Source: an uncultured Halanaerobiales bacterium
Lineage (GTDB): Bacteria > Bacillota > Halanaerobiia > Halanaerobiales > M55B127
Length of the DNA: 32,231 bases
Reading direction: 5' to 3'
Assembly (NCBI GenBank): GCA_913055675.1
Contig: CAJXKY010000026.1
Span: 1-32,231, forward strand
Numbering within the stretch: the stretch's first letter is position 1; each line of letters begins with the position of its first letter. Position numbers and translations under genes: made by a program. Under the pieces are notes generated by a model that ran no database searches, was not told the origin of the DNA, and saw only the letters and a list, made by a program, of their open reading frames with translations. Positions 1-7,812 of the stretch are shown in pieces.

Positions 1-1
1 A

Positions 2-19
2 GCTCATCAAAAGCTTTAA
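2..19 (+). CDS. Possible C-terminal tail of a TlyA-like rRNA methyltransferase (cut by window edge)
   Basis: The frame starting at base 2 reads Ala-His-Gln-Lys-Leu and then TAA, ending 11 bases before nadK. From general knowledge, a TlyA/YqxC-type protein often lies directly before nadK in Firmicutes and ends in a helix containing Ala-His followed by polar residues, which fits. Five residues cannot prove identity, so this is mainly a context-based inference. Confidence 0.25.
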   Translation, partial: AHQKL

Positions 20-30
20 CTTTAAAGGGG

Positions 31-897
31 ATGAATAATATCAAAACCATTGGCCTTGTATTGAATACTGAAAAAGAAAATTCTTTGAAAGTATCAAAAG
101 AGATGATTAACTTAATAAAAGAAAAAGATGTGGATTATCTTTTAGAAAAAGAGGGGGCTAAAGAGCTTGATTTAAACCACAAAAGAGCTAGTTATGATGT
201 CCTTAGACAAAAAGCTGATCTAATCATCGTATTTGGTGGTGATGGTACCTTTTTACATACTTCCCTAAATTTCATCGGAACCGGGATTCCATTAATGGGT
301 ATTAATCTGGGTAGAATTGGTTTCTTAACAGAAATTGAAACCAATGAACTCGGTGAGGCTTTAGATGATATTATAACTGGTAATTATAGAGTTGAAAGTC
401 GAAATACACTTGAAGTATGTATTGAAAGGGACAATGAATTAGTAGAGAAAAAACATGCAGTTAATGATGTGGTAATTAATAGGTCAGCAGATGGTGAGAT
501 GTTAAAAGTAGATATGCATATTAATAATGAATTTGTTAATTCTTACCGTGGGGATGGCATAATTATTTCCACACCGACAGGTTCAACTGCATATTCTTTT
601 TCAGCAGGGGGACCGATTATCAATCCTCAGGTGAAGGCAATTTTAATTACACCACTTTGTCCACACGCGGTTCATGTTAAACCAATGGTGATTTCAAATA
701 ATGAAGTTATTGAAATAGATATTGAAGGAGAACAGGGAAAAATATTTTTAACTACTGATGGCAGGAATTCGCTTGGTATTAAACAAGAAGATATTGTTAG
801 GATAAAATCATCCGAACAGGATATTTCATTAATTAAATTTCCTGATAGGACTTTTTATACTATCTTAAGAAACAAGATGAGAGTGGGACTAGTTTAG
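31..897 (+). CDS. nadK: NAD kinase
   Basis: ATP- or polyphosphate-dependent NAD kinase, making NADP+ from NAD+ in the cytosol. The 288-residue length is normal for the family. The diagnostic GGDGT motif is at residues 69-73, followed by the GINLGRIGFLTE segment and the glycine-rich STPTGSTAYSFSAGGP region that forms the NAD/ATP site. The ATG at 31 is the only ATG, GTG or TTG in frame upstream of the conserved IGLVLN start. The SD-like AAAGGGG (24-30) touches it with no spacer, which is odd. The frame is open to the window edge, so an upstream start outside the window cannot be formally excluded. It sits 16 bases before argR in the conserved nadK-argR-recN cluster. Identity is secure; the start is less so. 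Confidence 0.95.
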   Translation: MNNIKTIGLVLNTEKENSLKVSKEMINLIKEKDVDYLLEKEGAKELDLNHKRASYDVLRQKADLIIVFGGDGTFLHTSLNFIGTGIPLMGINLGRIGFLTEIETNELGEALDDIITGNYRVESRNTLEVCIERDNELVEKKHAVNDVVINRSADGEMLKVDMHINNEFVNSYRGDGIIISTPTGSTAYSFSAGGPIINPQVKAILITPLCPHAVHVKPMVISNNEVIEIDIEGEQGKIFLTTDGRNSLGIKQEDIVRIKSSEQDISLIKFPDRTFYTILRNKMRVGLV

Positions 898-913
898 GGG
901 GGAAAGTAAAATA

Positions 914-1366
914 ATGAAAAACAAACGTCAACTGAAAATATTAAATTTGATCAAAAATGAAGTGATTAGTACACAGGAAGATTTAGTAAGGAGATTAAAA
1001 GAAGAAGGAATTCAAGTTACTCAGGCTACTGTATCAAGGGATATTAAAAAGTTAGGTTTAATCAAAGTACCTGATGAAGAAGGTAATTATAGATATGCCT
1101 TGGCAAATCAGAAATCAACTGCTGAAAACAAATACTGGTTAAAGAAGATGTTTAACAATTTGGTAGCAGATATTGATTTCAGCGATAATATTATTTTATT
1201 AAAAACAGTTAAAGGAACTGCCGGAGGTCTAGGAGAAGCGCTTGACAATACTGAATGGGAGAATATTATAGGTAGTGTGGCTGGTGATGACACCTTATTA
1301 TTAATAATAAAACCGTCTGATAAAACTGAAGAAATATTTGGTGAACTTAAAAAATTAATGGCTTAA
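914..1366 (+). CDS. argR: Arginine repressor ArgR
   Basis: Arginine-responsive hexameric DNA-binding regulator (ArgR/AhrC family), 150 residues as usual. The N-terminal winged helix-turn-helix covers about residues 1-65 and contains QVTQATVSRDIKKLGL with the Ser41-Arg42 pair that contacts ARG boxes. The C-terminal oligomerisation and arginine-binding domain shows GTAGGLGEALD (101-111) and SVAGDDTLLL with the Asp125-Asp126 arginine ligands. The ATG at 914 follows an SD of AGGGGGGAAAG. It lies between nadK and recN, a very common arrangement. A likely target operator is present just upstream of argF at 4036-4051. Strong identification. Confidence 0.96.
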   Translation: MKNKRQLKILNLIKNEVISTQEDLVRRLKEEGIQVTQATVSRDIKKLGLIKVPDEEGNYRYALANQKSTAENKYWLKKMFNNLVADIDFSDNIILLKTVKGTAGGLGEALDNTEWENIIGSVAGDDTLLLIIKPSDKTEEIFGELKKLMA

Positions 1367-1382
1367 CCTCAGGAGGTCTTTA

Positions 1383-3083
1383 ATGTTATCTGAATTAAAC
1401 ATAAAAAATTTTGCATTAATTGATAAATTAAATATCGAGTTCCAATCTGGATTTAATGTGTTGACCGGTGAGACCGGTGCAGGTAAATCCATAATTCTTG
1501 ATGCCCTGGATATATTAATGGGGGCTCGTGCATATAAAGAGATAATTAGAACCGACAGCAAGACCGCCTACATAGAAGCTTTGTTTCACCCTGATAAGTT
1601 GGATGAGATAAATGAAGTGTTATCTGAAAACGGAATTTCTGTAGAAGATGAAATGCTTTTAGTTTCGCGTGAAATAAACCAGGATGGCCGGAATAAAGGT
1701 CGAATTAATGGACAATTAGTAACAGTTTCTTTAATTCAAGAGATTGCTCCATATTTAATTGATATTCACGGCCAGCATGAACAGCAGAGTCTTTTAAATG
1801 AAGATACTCATCTTTTGATCTTAGACCAGTATGTTAAACATGATATAAAAGGTTTAAAAGAAGATGTAAAAGGGTATTACAAAGAAATATCTGAAATTAA
1901 AAATAAGCTCAACAATATAGATATAGATGAACAAAGTAGAGCCCGAAAAATTGACCTTTACCAGTTTCAAATTGATGAAATCAAAAAGGCTGACCTCAAA
2001 GAAGATGAGGATGATAAGCTTCATAAAAAGTATAAGAAACTTTCTAATATGGAAGAAATTTATGCTTTGTGTGGAGAAATTGAAAACTTAATCAATGCTG
2101 ATGACTATAAACAGTCCGGTTTTATGGACCAAGTTGGTCATTATATGAAAAGGCTTGAAGATTTTACTGAATATGATGATCAGTTGGCTGAGTTTCAAAA
2201 AGCACTACAAACCATCTACTATGAGATGGAAGAATTGAGTTTTGGTTTAGATGATTATGTTGCAAATATAGATTTTAATCAAGAAGAATTGAAAAGGATT
2301 GAAGAGAGATTAGATCTCATAAATCGCCTGAAGAGAAAATATGGAGAAAGTATTGAAGAGATATTGGAATATAAAAAGGAACTTGAAGATAAGTTAAATG
2401 AATTAAAAAACCAAGAACAGATAATAGAAAAACTTGAAAATAGGTTAGAGAAATTAAAAAAAGAATATGATAATAAGGCGGACGAACTTTCTAAAATCAG
2501 ACAGAACCAGGCTGAACAGTTTGAAAAAGATATTAAAGACCAGTTAGCAGACCTTGCGATGGAGAAAGCACATTTAAAAGTTCAGTTTAATAAAGCGAAT
2601 CGTTCAGAAACCGGTATAGATGAAGTGAAGTTCTTGATTTCAACTAATCCAGGAGAAGATTTAAAACCACTAAGCAAAATTATTTCAGGGGGAGAACTTT
2701 CTAGGATCATGCTGGCTTTTAAAAATATCATGGCTGATATTGATAAGGTGGAAACTATAATCTTTGACGAGGTTGATAAAGGAATAGGTGGCAAGACAGC
2801 TCAAAAAATGGCTGAAAAGCTATACCGTATTTCTAACAAAAGACAAGTAATCTGTGTTTCTCACCTTCCACAGGTTGCAAGTATGGGGGATTACCACTAT
2901 TATATTAACAAAAACACTAGAGAAGACCAAAAGACAGTTACAAATATAAGGCGCTTAAATCAAAAAGAAACAATTGAAGAACTAGCAAGGATGCTGGGGG
3001 GAGTAAAACTAACTGATACAACAAAAAGTCATGCCCGTGAAATGTTAAAAATGGCTAAAGAAAAGCAGGGAAGCATTGAGTGA
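1383..3083 (+). CDS. recN: DNA repair protein RecN
   Basis: SMC-like ATPase that acts in double-strand break repair by bridging DNA ends. The 566 residues match the family (about 550-570). Walker A GETGAGKS is at residues 29-36, the ABC signature SGGELS at about 435-440 and the Walker B Asp462-Glu463 in IIFDEVDKGIGG. The middle third (about 160-400) is charged, Lys/Glu-rich coiled coil, as expected for the SMC fold. The start ATG at 1383 has an AGGAGG SD (1371-1376) at good spacing, 16 bases after argR. A terminator-like hairpin overlaps its final codons. Confidence 0.97.
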   Translation: MLSELNIKNFALIDKLNIEFQSGFNVLTGETGAGKSIILDALDILMGARAYKEIIRTDSKTAYIEALFHPDKLDEINEVLSENGISVEDEMLLVSREINQDGRNKGRINGQLVTVSLIQEIAPYLIDIHGQHEQQSLLNEDTHLLILDQYVKHDIKGLKEDVKGYYKEISEIKNKLNNIDIDEQSRARKIDLYQFQIDEIKKADLKEDEDDKLHKKYKKLSNMEEIYALCGEIENLINADDYKQSGFMDQVGHYMKRLEDFTEYDDQLAEFQKALQTIYYEMEELSFGLDDYVANIDFNQEELKRIEERLDLINRLKRKYGESIEEILEYKKELEDKLNELKNQEQIIEKLENRLEKLKKEYDNKADELSKIRQNQAEQFEKDIKDQLADLAMEKAHLKVQFNKANRSETGIDEVKFLISTNPGEDLKPLSKIISGGELSRIMLAFKNIMADIDKVETIIFDEVDKGIGGKTAQKMAEKLYRISNKRQVICVSHLPQVASMGDYHYYINKNTREDQKTVTNIRRLNQKETIEELARMLGGVKLTDTTKSHAREMLKMAKEKQGSIE

Positions 3084-3121
3084 ATTATAATAAGTTAAAT
3101 GTTTCCTGCTATATATTTTTT
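3064..3121 (+). terminator. Rho-independent terminator overlapping the recN 3' end
   Basis: The arm at 3064-3077 (AGCAGGGAAGCATT) pairs with 3098-3110 (AATGTTTCCTGCT) with one bulged G and one G-T pair. A loop of about 20 bases lies between them and a T-rich run (to 3121) follows. The left arm codes for the last residues of RecN. It would separate recN from spo0A. The long loop lowers certainty. Confidence 0.55.
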
Positions 3122-3235
3122 GCTTTAATATAAAAATATTACCAAAATTAGAGGATATTTACTTTAATTATTGTATATGTTATAAGGGATATGGTAAAAA
3201 TATATTCTAATAAACTTAAGGAGGATTAATTAATT

Positions 3236-4039
3236 TTGCATAATAATGATTTTACAGAAGTCGTAATAGTCGATCAAGATCAAAATTTCACACAAAAATT
3301 CAAACAGGAACTCAAAGGTTCAGAGAAGTTGGAATGTGTAGCAACAGCTAATGACGGTTATTCAGGTTTGGAAACAATTCTAGAGGAAGACCCGGATCAT
3401 GTGGTAATAGATTTAATATTACCCAATATTGATGGATTGAGTATTCTAGATAGGTTACAGGAGGAAAATATTATTAATGAACTTAATGTAATTATTCTAT
3501 CTTCATTTTTGAATGAAAAAATGATTAATTTATTACAGAATTATGAGATAGATTACTTTATGTCCAAACCGGTGGATTTAGCTTGTGTAAAAAGTAGAAT
3601 TAAGGATTTAAATAAAAATTATGATTTCAAGCAATATTCAAAAAAGGTATCAGATCAATCAGCTAAAGAAAATAAAAATAATAATATCAATTTAGAAATC
3701 ACAAGTTTATTAGATGAATTTGGAGTGCCCGCTAATATAAGGGGCTATTTATATTTAAGGAATGCAATCTTTTTAAGTATTTCCGATTTGAATTTAGTTA
3801 ATTCAATAACCAAAAAATTGTATCCGAAAATTGCTATTAAATTTTCAACTGAGTCTAACAGGGTTGAAAGAGCAATTCGTCATGCTATAAAAGTAGCCTG
3901 GGAACGAGGTAATCAAAGTAAAATTGCCGAATATTTTGGATATAGTATTTCTGAGACCATCGGCAGACCAACCAATGCCCAGTTTATAGCAAAAGTAGCT
4001 GATAATTTTCGGTTAAAAAATAATATGATAATAAATTGA
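3236..4039 (+). CDS. spo0A: Sporulation master regulator Spo0A
   Basis: Response regulator that controls entry into sporulation, 267 residues. The N-terminal receiver (about 1-120) has the phospho-acceptor Asp59 in VVIDLILPNIDG, acidic residues Asp13 and Asp15, and the conserved Lys111 in FMSKP. A linker of low complexity (about 130-150) leads to the Spo0A-type C-terminal DNA-binding domain, recognised by RVERAIRHAIKVAWERGN and the closing helices. It starts at TTG 3236 with an AAGGAGG SD at 3218-3224; the Phe-Thr-Glu-Val beta strand begins soon after, so no better start exists. It stands alone: no spoIVB precedes it. No clear 0A box was seen in the upstream 152 bases. The ARG box of the next gene overlaps its stop codon. 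Confidence 0.96.
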   Translation: MHNNDFTEVVIVDQDQNFTQKFKQELKGSEKLECVATANDGYSGLETILEEDPDHVVIDLILPNIDGLSILDRLQEENIINELNVIILSSFLNEKMINLLQNYEIDYFMSKPVDLACVKSRIKDLNKNYDFKQYSKKVSDQSAKENKNNNINLEITSLLDEFGVPANIRGYLYLRNAIFLSISDLNLVNSITKKLYPKIAIKFSTESNRVERAIRHAIKVAWERGNQSKIAEYFGYSISETIGRPTNAQFIAKVADNFRLKNNMIIN

Positions 4040-4051
4040 ATAAATATTCAA
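4036..4051. promoter_or_regulatory. ARG box (ArgR operator) upstream of argF
   Basis: TTGAATAAATATTCAA is a near-perfect palindrome (7-base arms around a central AA) that closely matches the known ARG-box pattern, TGAAT-4 A/T-ATTCA. It overlaps the spo0A stop codon and lies about 16 bases upstream of the argF -35 hexamer. A degenerate second copy starts at 4054 (11 of 16 bases shared with the first), and TTGAATATTT (4068-4077), overlapping the -35, repeats one half-site. The cognate regulator, argR, is encoded 3 kb upstream. Binding is inferred from sequence. Confidence 0.8.
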
Positions 4052-4067
4052 ACTTGCATAAAAATTA

Positions 4068-4096
4068 TTGAATATTTCCCACGTGTATTGTATAAT
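4068..4096 (+). promoter_or_regulatory. Sigma-A promoter of argF
   Basis: The -35 TTGAAT (4068-4073) and the perfect -10 TATAAT (4091-4096) are separated by 17 bases, ideal spacing for the housekeeping sigma factor. The -35 overlaps an ARG-box-like half-site, so ArgR bound here would block RNA polymerase. Transcription would begin near 4103, about 35 bases before the argF start. Confidence 0.8.
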
Positions 4097-4137
4097 ATTT
4101 ATTAAGTGCACAAAACTAAAATTATGGGGGAGATAAG

Positions 4138-5136
4138 ATGGCGTTTAATCTTAAAGGTAGAAGCTTATTATCATTACAGGACTTTTCTAAAGAAGAAATT
4201 AGTTATCTTTTGACACTTTCTAAGAATTTAAAGGACAAAAAGAGAGCTGGAATAAAGGGTGATACCTTAGCAGGTAAAAATATTGCTATGATATTTGAAA
4301 AACCTTCCACAAGAACCAGATGTGCTTTTTCGGTAGGAGCTAAGGATGAAGGCGGTATGCCGGAATACTTAGGTAAAAATGATATTCAGTTAGGTAAAAA
4401 AGAAACTGTAGCAGACACTGCCCGTGTATTAGGACGTATGTATGATGGTATTGAATATAGAGGCTATAAACATGAAACTGTTGAGATTTTATCTGAATAT
4501 GCAGGAGTACCGGTCTGGAATGGTTTAACTGATCAGTTCCATCCCACACAAATTTTAGCTGACTTTTTAACAATTGAAGAAAATTTTGGTTGTTTAGAAG
4601 GTGTAAATTTAGTTTATGTTGGTGATGGTAGAAACAATATGGCAAATTCTTTGATGATGGGTAGTGCTATTATGGGACTTAATTACACAATAGTAGCCCC
4701 TAAAGAACTTTGGCCTAAACAAGAATTGGTAGACAAAGCTAAAGAATTAGCAAAAGATTCTAAAGCTACAATTGAAATTACAGATGACCCTGTAAATGGT
4801 GTTAAAAATGCCGATGCTATTTACACAGATGTCTGGGTTTCAATGGGAGAAGAAGAAAAATTTGAAGAACGTATTGAAATGCTTAAACCTTATCAGGTTA
4901 ACATGGAAATGATAGAGAACACTGAAAATGAAGATGTTATCTTCTTACACTGTTTACCTGCTTACCATAATACAGACACAATAAATGGGAAGAAAATGTA
5001 TGAAGAATATGGTTTAACAGAGATGGAAGTAACTGATGAAGTATTTGAAAGTAAGCATTCCAGGGCTTTTGATGAAGCAGAAAACAGAATGCATACTATA
5101 AAAGCTGTAATGGTTGCTACTCTGGGGAATCAATAA
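4138..5136 (+). CDS. argF: Ornithine carbamoyltransferase
   Basis: Catalyses ornithine + carbamoyl phosphate to citrulline + phosphate. The 332-residue length is typical. Carbamoyl-phosphate binding motif STRTR is at 57-61, HPTQ at 135-138, the ornithine-binding VSMGE loop at about 234-238 and HCLP with the active-site Cys at 271-274. SD-like GGGGGAGAT precedes ATG 4138. No other arginine biosynthesis or arginine deiminase gene is in the window, so whether it works anabolically (ArgF) or catabolically (ArcB) cannot be decided from sequence alone; the ARG box in front is compatible with either. It is followed after only 6 bases by a P-loop ATPase, suggesting cotranscription. Confidence 0.95.
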   Translation: MAFNLKGRSLLSLQDFSKEEISYLLTLSKNLKDKKRAGIKGDTLAGKNIAMIFEKPSTRTRCAFSVGAKDEGGMPEYLGKNDIQLGKKETVADTARVLGRMYDGIEYRGYKHETVEILSEYAGVPVWNGLTDQFHPTQILADFLTIEENFGCLEGVNLVYVGDGRNNMANSLMMGSAIMGLNYTIVAPKELWPKQELVDKAKELAKDSKATIEITDDPVNGVKNADAIYTDVWVSMGEEEKFEERIEMLKPYQVNMEMIENTENEDVIFLHCLPAYHNTDTINGKKMYEEYGLTEMEVTDEVFESKHSRAFDEAENRMHTIKAVMVATLGNQ

Positions 5137-5142
5137 GTAGTA

Positions 5143-5811
5143 ATGAAAGATAAAAGAATAACATTATTTACAGGGAATTTTGGAAGCGGTAAAACCGAAA
5201 TTTCTTTAAATTATGCCCTTCATTTAAGGGAAAACAATGAAAAGGTTGCAGTTGTTGACCTTGATGTAATTAATCCATATTTTCGCTCCAGAGCTAAAAG
5301 TGAATTAATGGAAGACCGAGATGTGGAAGTTATCTATCCTAAAGAATTAAAACATGCAGATTTACCTGTTATTACTGCTGACATTAAGAAATTACTTCAA
5401 AATGAAGAGTACTATGGAGTCATTGATGTTGGTGGTGATGAAGACGGGGCCACAGTATTAGGCAGTATAGCGGACAGTTTAAAAGAAACTGCTTATCAAT
5501 TAAATTTGGTGGTTAATACAAAGAGGCCTTTTACAGATAATGTAGAAGGTATTATTAAGATGAAAGAAAAAATTGAATCTGCAGCAAAGATTAAGGTAGA
5601 TAACTTGATATGTAACATAAATCTGGGAGAAGAAAGTAGCATTCAAGAAATTAAAGAGGGTTATCCAATTATAAAAGAAGCTTCCAAAGAGCTGGATTTA
5701 CCCATAAAATTTATTGCTATTAAAAAGGATTTAGTAGATGCTTTCGATAAATTAAATTATAAGGAAGAAGTTTTTCCTATTGAACGTTTACTAAAAAACC
5801 CCTGGGATTAA
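5143..5811 (+). CDS. Uncharacterised P-loop ATP-binding protein (CobQ/MinD-like fold)
   Basis: Protein of 222 residues with a P-loop GNFGSGKT (11-18) near the N-terminus and VVDLDVINPYFRSR (38-51), resembling the switch region of SIMIBI-class ATPases such as MinD, ParA and CobB. It lacks the signature lysine of the deviant Walker A motif (KGGxGKT), so it is not a canonical MinD/ParA. IDVGGDEDGATVLG (about 104-117) looks like the Walker B/acidic loop, and a later VVNTKRP may be a base-binding segment. No membrane segment or signal peptide is seen. It lies 6 bases after argF and 22 bases before the sigma-54 activator, implying one transcript with them. I do not recognise a defined function. An energy-coupling or metallo-chaperone role for the 2-oxoacid oxidoreductase encoded downstream is only a guess. 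Confidence 0.8.
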   Translation: MKDKRITLFTGNFGSGKTEISLNYALHLRENNEKVAVVDLDVINPYFRSRAKSELMEDRDVEVIYPKELKHADLPVITADIKKLLQNEEYYGVIDVGGDEDGATVLGSIADSLKETAYQLNLVVNTKRPFTDNVEGIIKMKEKIESAAKIKVDNLICNINLGEESSIQEIKEGYPIIKEASKELDLPIKFIAIKKDLVDAFDKLNYKEEVFPIERLLKNPWD

Positions 5812-5833
5812 ATCACAAATCTGGAGTGAAATA

Positions 5834-7600
5834 ATGAGTACTGAAAATATGGATAATAATAAAACAACTGAAGAACTTAAAAATATAATACGTAAAAAGA
5901 ATGTAATAATTAATTCAACCCATGATGGTTTGATTTCTGTAGATGAAGAGGGTAGGATTGAGCTCTTTAATAATGCGGCAGAAAACATGTTTGCCTTAGA
6001 CCGTAAAGATGTTTTAAATAAAAAAGTAGAGAAAGTAATACCCAATACTAGGCTTCATCTTGTACTTCAAAATGGGGAATCAGAACTCAATCAAATTCAA
6101 GAAACCCATGAAACGACTATAATTACAAACCGGGTTCCAGTAAAGGATAAAAAAGAAAATATAATAGGTGCTGTAGCTGTATTTCGAGATATTACAGAAG
6201 TGAAAAATCTAGCAGAAGAGATTACCAATTTACGAGAAATCAGAATTATGCTGGAAGCTATTATTAATTCAACACAGGATGCAATTAGTGTAGTCGATGA
6301 AGAAGGGGTTGGAATTTTAATTAATCCGGCCTATACAAGATTAACCGGGTTAACTGAGGAAGATATTATAGGTAAACCGGCCAATGTTGATATTGCTGAA
6401 GGTCAAAGCATGCATTATAAGGTACTTGAGACAAAAGAACCTGTTAAAGGGGTTCGAATGAAAGTAGGGCCAAACAAAAAAGATGTTATTGTAGATGCTG
6501 CCCCCATTAAAGTTGATGGTGAATTAAAAGGTAGTGTAGCTGTAGCGCATGATGTTTCGGAAATAAAAAAGCTGACTGAAGAATTAGATCAGGCTAAACA
6601 GATTATTAGACAGATCAATGCTAAATACTCTTTTCAGGATATCGTAGGTGAATCCGAAACAATGCAGGCCGTGATCAATCAAGCTGAAAAAGCCTCAAGA
6701 ACCCCTATCACAGTTCTATTAAGGGGAGAAAGCGGAACTGGAAAAGAATTATTTGCTCATGCTATTCATAATCATAGTGAACGCAGTCAACAAAAGTTTG
6801 TTAGGGTTAATTGTTCTGCTTTAGCGGATAACATTTTGGAAAGTGAACTCTTTGGTTATACAGAAGGTGCTTTTACCGGTGCCAAAAAGGGTGGAAAAAA
6901 GGGCCTTTTCGAAGAAGCTGATCAAGGAACTATTTTCTTAGATGAAATAGGGAAGATCAGTCTTAATTTACAGTCTAAATTATTAAGGGTTATTCAGGAA
7001 AAAGAAATCTTAAGAGTTGGTGGTACTAGACCGGTTGACATTGATGTAAGAATCATTGTCGCCACCAATATTAATTTAGAAAAGGCTATTCAGAGAGGTG
7101 ACTTCCGGGAAGATCTTTATTATAGATTAAATGTATTCCCGATTTTTGTACCCCCCTTACGAGAGCGAAAAGAAGATATTCCGTTTTTGATTCATCACAT
7201 CATAACTAAGTTTAATCAGGAATACGGACGTTCAGTACAGGGGTGTTCAAAAGAAGCTATTCATTACCTCAAAGAATATGAATGGCCAGGCAATGTAAGA
7301 GAACTAGAAAATATTATTGGTCGGGCGATGATAAACTTAGGCTTAAATGAGGATATCATCAGAAAAGAACATATTCCGGATATAACCGATGAGAATAATG
7401 AAGAGGCTGAGGTTATTACTAAACCTGAGAACTATTCACTTAGTAATAATTCTTTAAAGGAGATTGTGAAAACAACAGAAAAACAAGTTATAGAACAAGC
7501 CCTTAAAGAAACCAATGGAAATAGAAAAAAGGCAGCAGATATTTTGGAAATTGCTGTCAGAAGCCTTTATTATAAAATGAATAAGTATGATATAAATTAA
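5834..7600 (+). CDS. Sigma-54-dependent activator, PAS-PAS-AAA-Fis type (BkdR-like)
   Basis: Enhancer-binding protein of 588 residues that would use ATP to remodel sigma-54 RNA polymerase. Two PAS-like sensor domains lie at about 20-130 and 140-250, then an AAA+ domain with Walker A GESGTGKE (298-305), the sigma-54-contacting GAFTGA loop (345-350), Walker B FLDEIG (368-373) and WPGNVRE (484-490). The C-terminal Fis-type helix-turn-helix (about 555-586) has NGNRKKAADILEI. The order PAS-AAA-Fis matches Bacillus BkdR/RocR-type activators. It directly precedes a -24/-12 promoter and a ptb/buk amino-acid degradation operon, so that operon is the obvious target. The signal sensed by the PAS domains is unknown; branched-chain amino or keto acids are plausible by analogy with BkdR. 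Confidence 0.93.
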   Translation: MSTENMDNNKTTEELKNIIRKKNVIINSTHDGLISVDEEGRIELFNNAAENMFALDRKDVLNKKVEKVIPNTRLHLVLQNGESELNQIQETHETTIITNRVPVKDKKENIIGAVAVFRDITEVKNLAEEITNLREIRIMLEAIINSTQDAISVVDEEGVGILINPAYTRLTGLTEEDIIGKPANVDIAEGQSMHYKVLETKEPVKGVRMKVGPNKKDVIVDAAPIKVDGELKGSVAVAHDVSEIKKLTEELDQAKQIIRQINAKYSFQDIVGESETMQAVINQAEKASRTPITVLLRGESGTGKELFAHAIHNHSERSQQKFVRVNCSALADNILESELFGYTEGAFTGAKKGGKKGLFEEADQGTIFLDEIGKISLNLQSKLLRVIQEKEILRVGGTRPVDIDVRIIVATNINLEKAIQRGDFREDLYYRLNVFPIFVPPLRERKEDIPFLIHHIITKFNQEYGRSVQGCSKEAIHYLKEYEWPGNVRELENIIGRAMINLGLNEDIIRKEHIPDITDENNEEAEVITKPENYSLSNNSLKEIVKTTEKQVIEQALKETNGNRKKAADILEIAVRSLYYKMNKYDIN

Positions 7601-7604
7601 ATGG

Positions 7605-7654
7605 ACTGCAAAAACATGCCTGCAATTAACTGCAGGCATGTTTTTTATTGCAGT
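7605..7654 (+). terminator. Strong two-tier hairpin terminator after the sigma-54 activator
   Basis: The core stem AAAACATGCCTGCA (7611-7624) pairs perfectly with TGCAGGCATGTTTT (7631-7644) across a 6-base loop, followed by more T (to 7646). An outer pair, ACTGCAA (7605-7611) with TTGCAGT (7648-7654), extends the symmetry. The run of A before and T after means it may work in both directions. Confidence 0.9.
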
Positions 7655-7748
7655 TGTGAAAAAAGTAGCATGAATTTAGTTTTAATATATTATCCTACAA
7701 ACATAGGGTTTCTTACTTAATTTTAAAAAATATGTTGTTTAGATAAGG

Positions 7749-7765
7749 TTGGTACGGTTTATGCA
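7749..7765 (+). promoter_or_regulatory. Sigma-54 (-24/-12) promoter of the amino-acid oxidation operon
   Basis: TTGGTACGGTTTATGCA matches the sigma-54 consensus TTGGCACG-N4-TTGCA. The invariant GG (7751-7752) and GC (7763-7764) are present at exactly the required 10-base gap, with two mismatches elsewhere (T for C, A for T). The start of transcription would be about 12 bases beyond the GC, near 7776. It lies between a sigma-54 activator gene and the ptb/buk operon, the expected place. Confidence 0.88.
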
Positions 7766-7812
7766 TTATATATAGGGTGCAAATAATATTTTTCTAAGGG
7801 GGATAATTTTTA

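Noticed and set aside
3084..3235. Promoter and 0A boxes upstream of spo0A
   Set aside because: Several -10-like runs (for example TATAAG near 3180) occur, but no paired -35 with proper spacing and no clear 0A box were found, so no feature is reported.
7700..7736. AACATA/TATGTT dyad upstream of the sigma-54 promoter as activator binding site
   Set aside because: The half-sites are only 6 bases with a 25-base AT-rich spacer, which is expected by chance in this base composition; mentioned only as a weak candidate.
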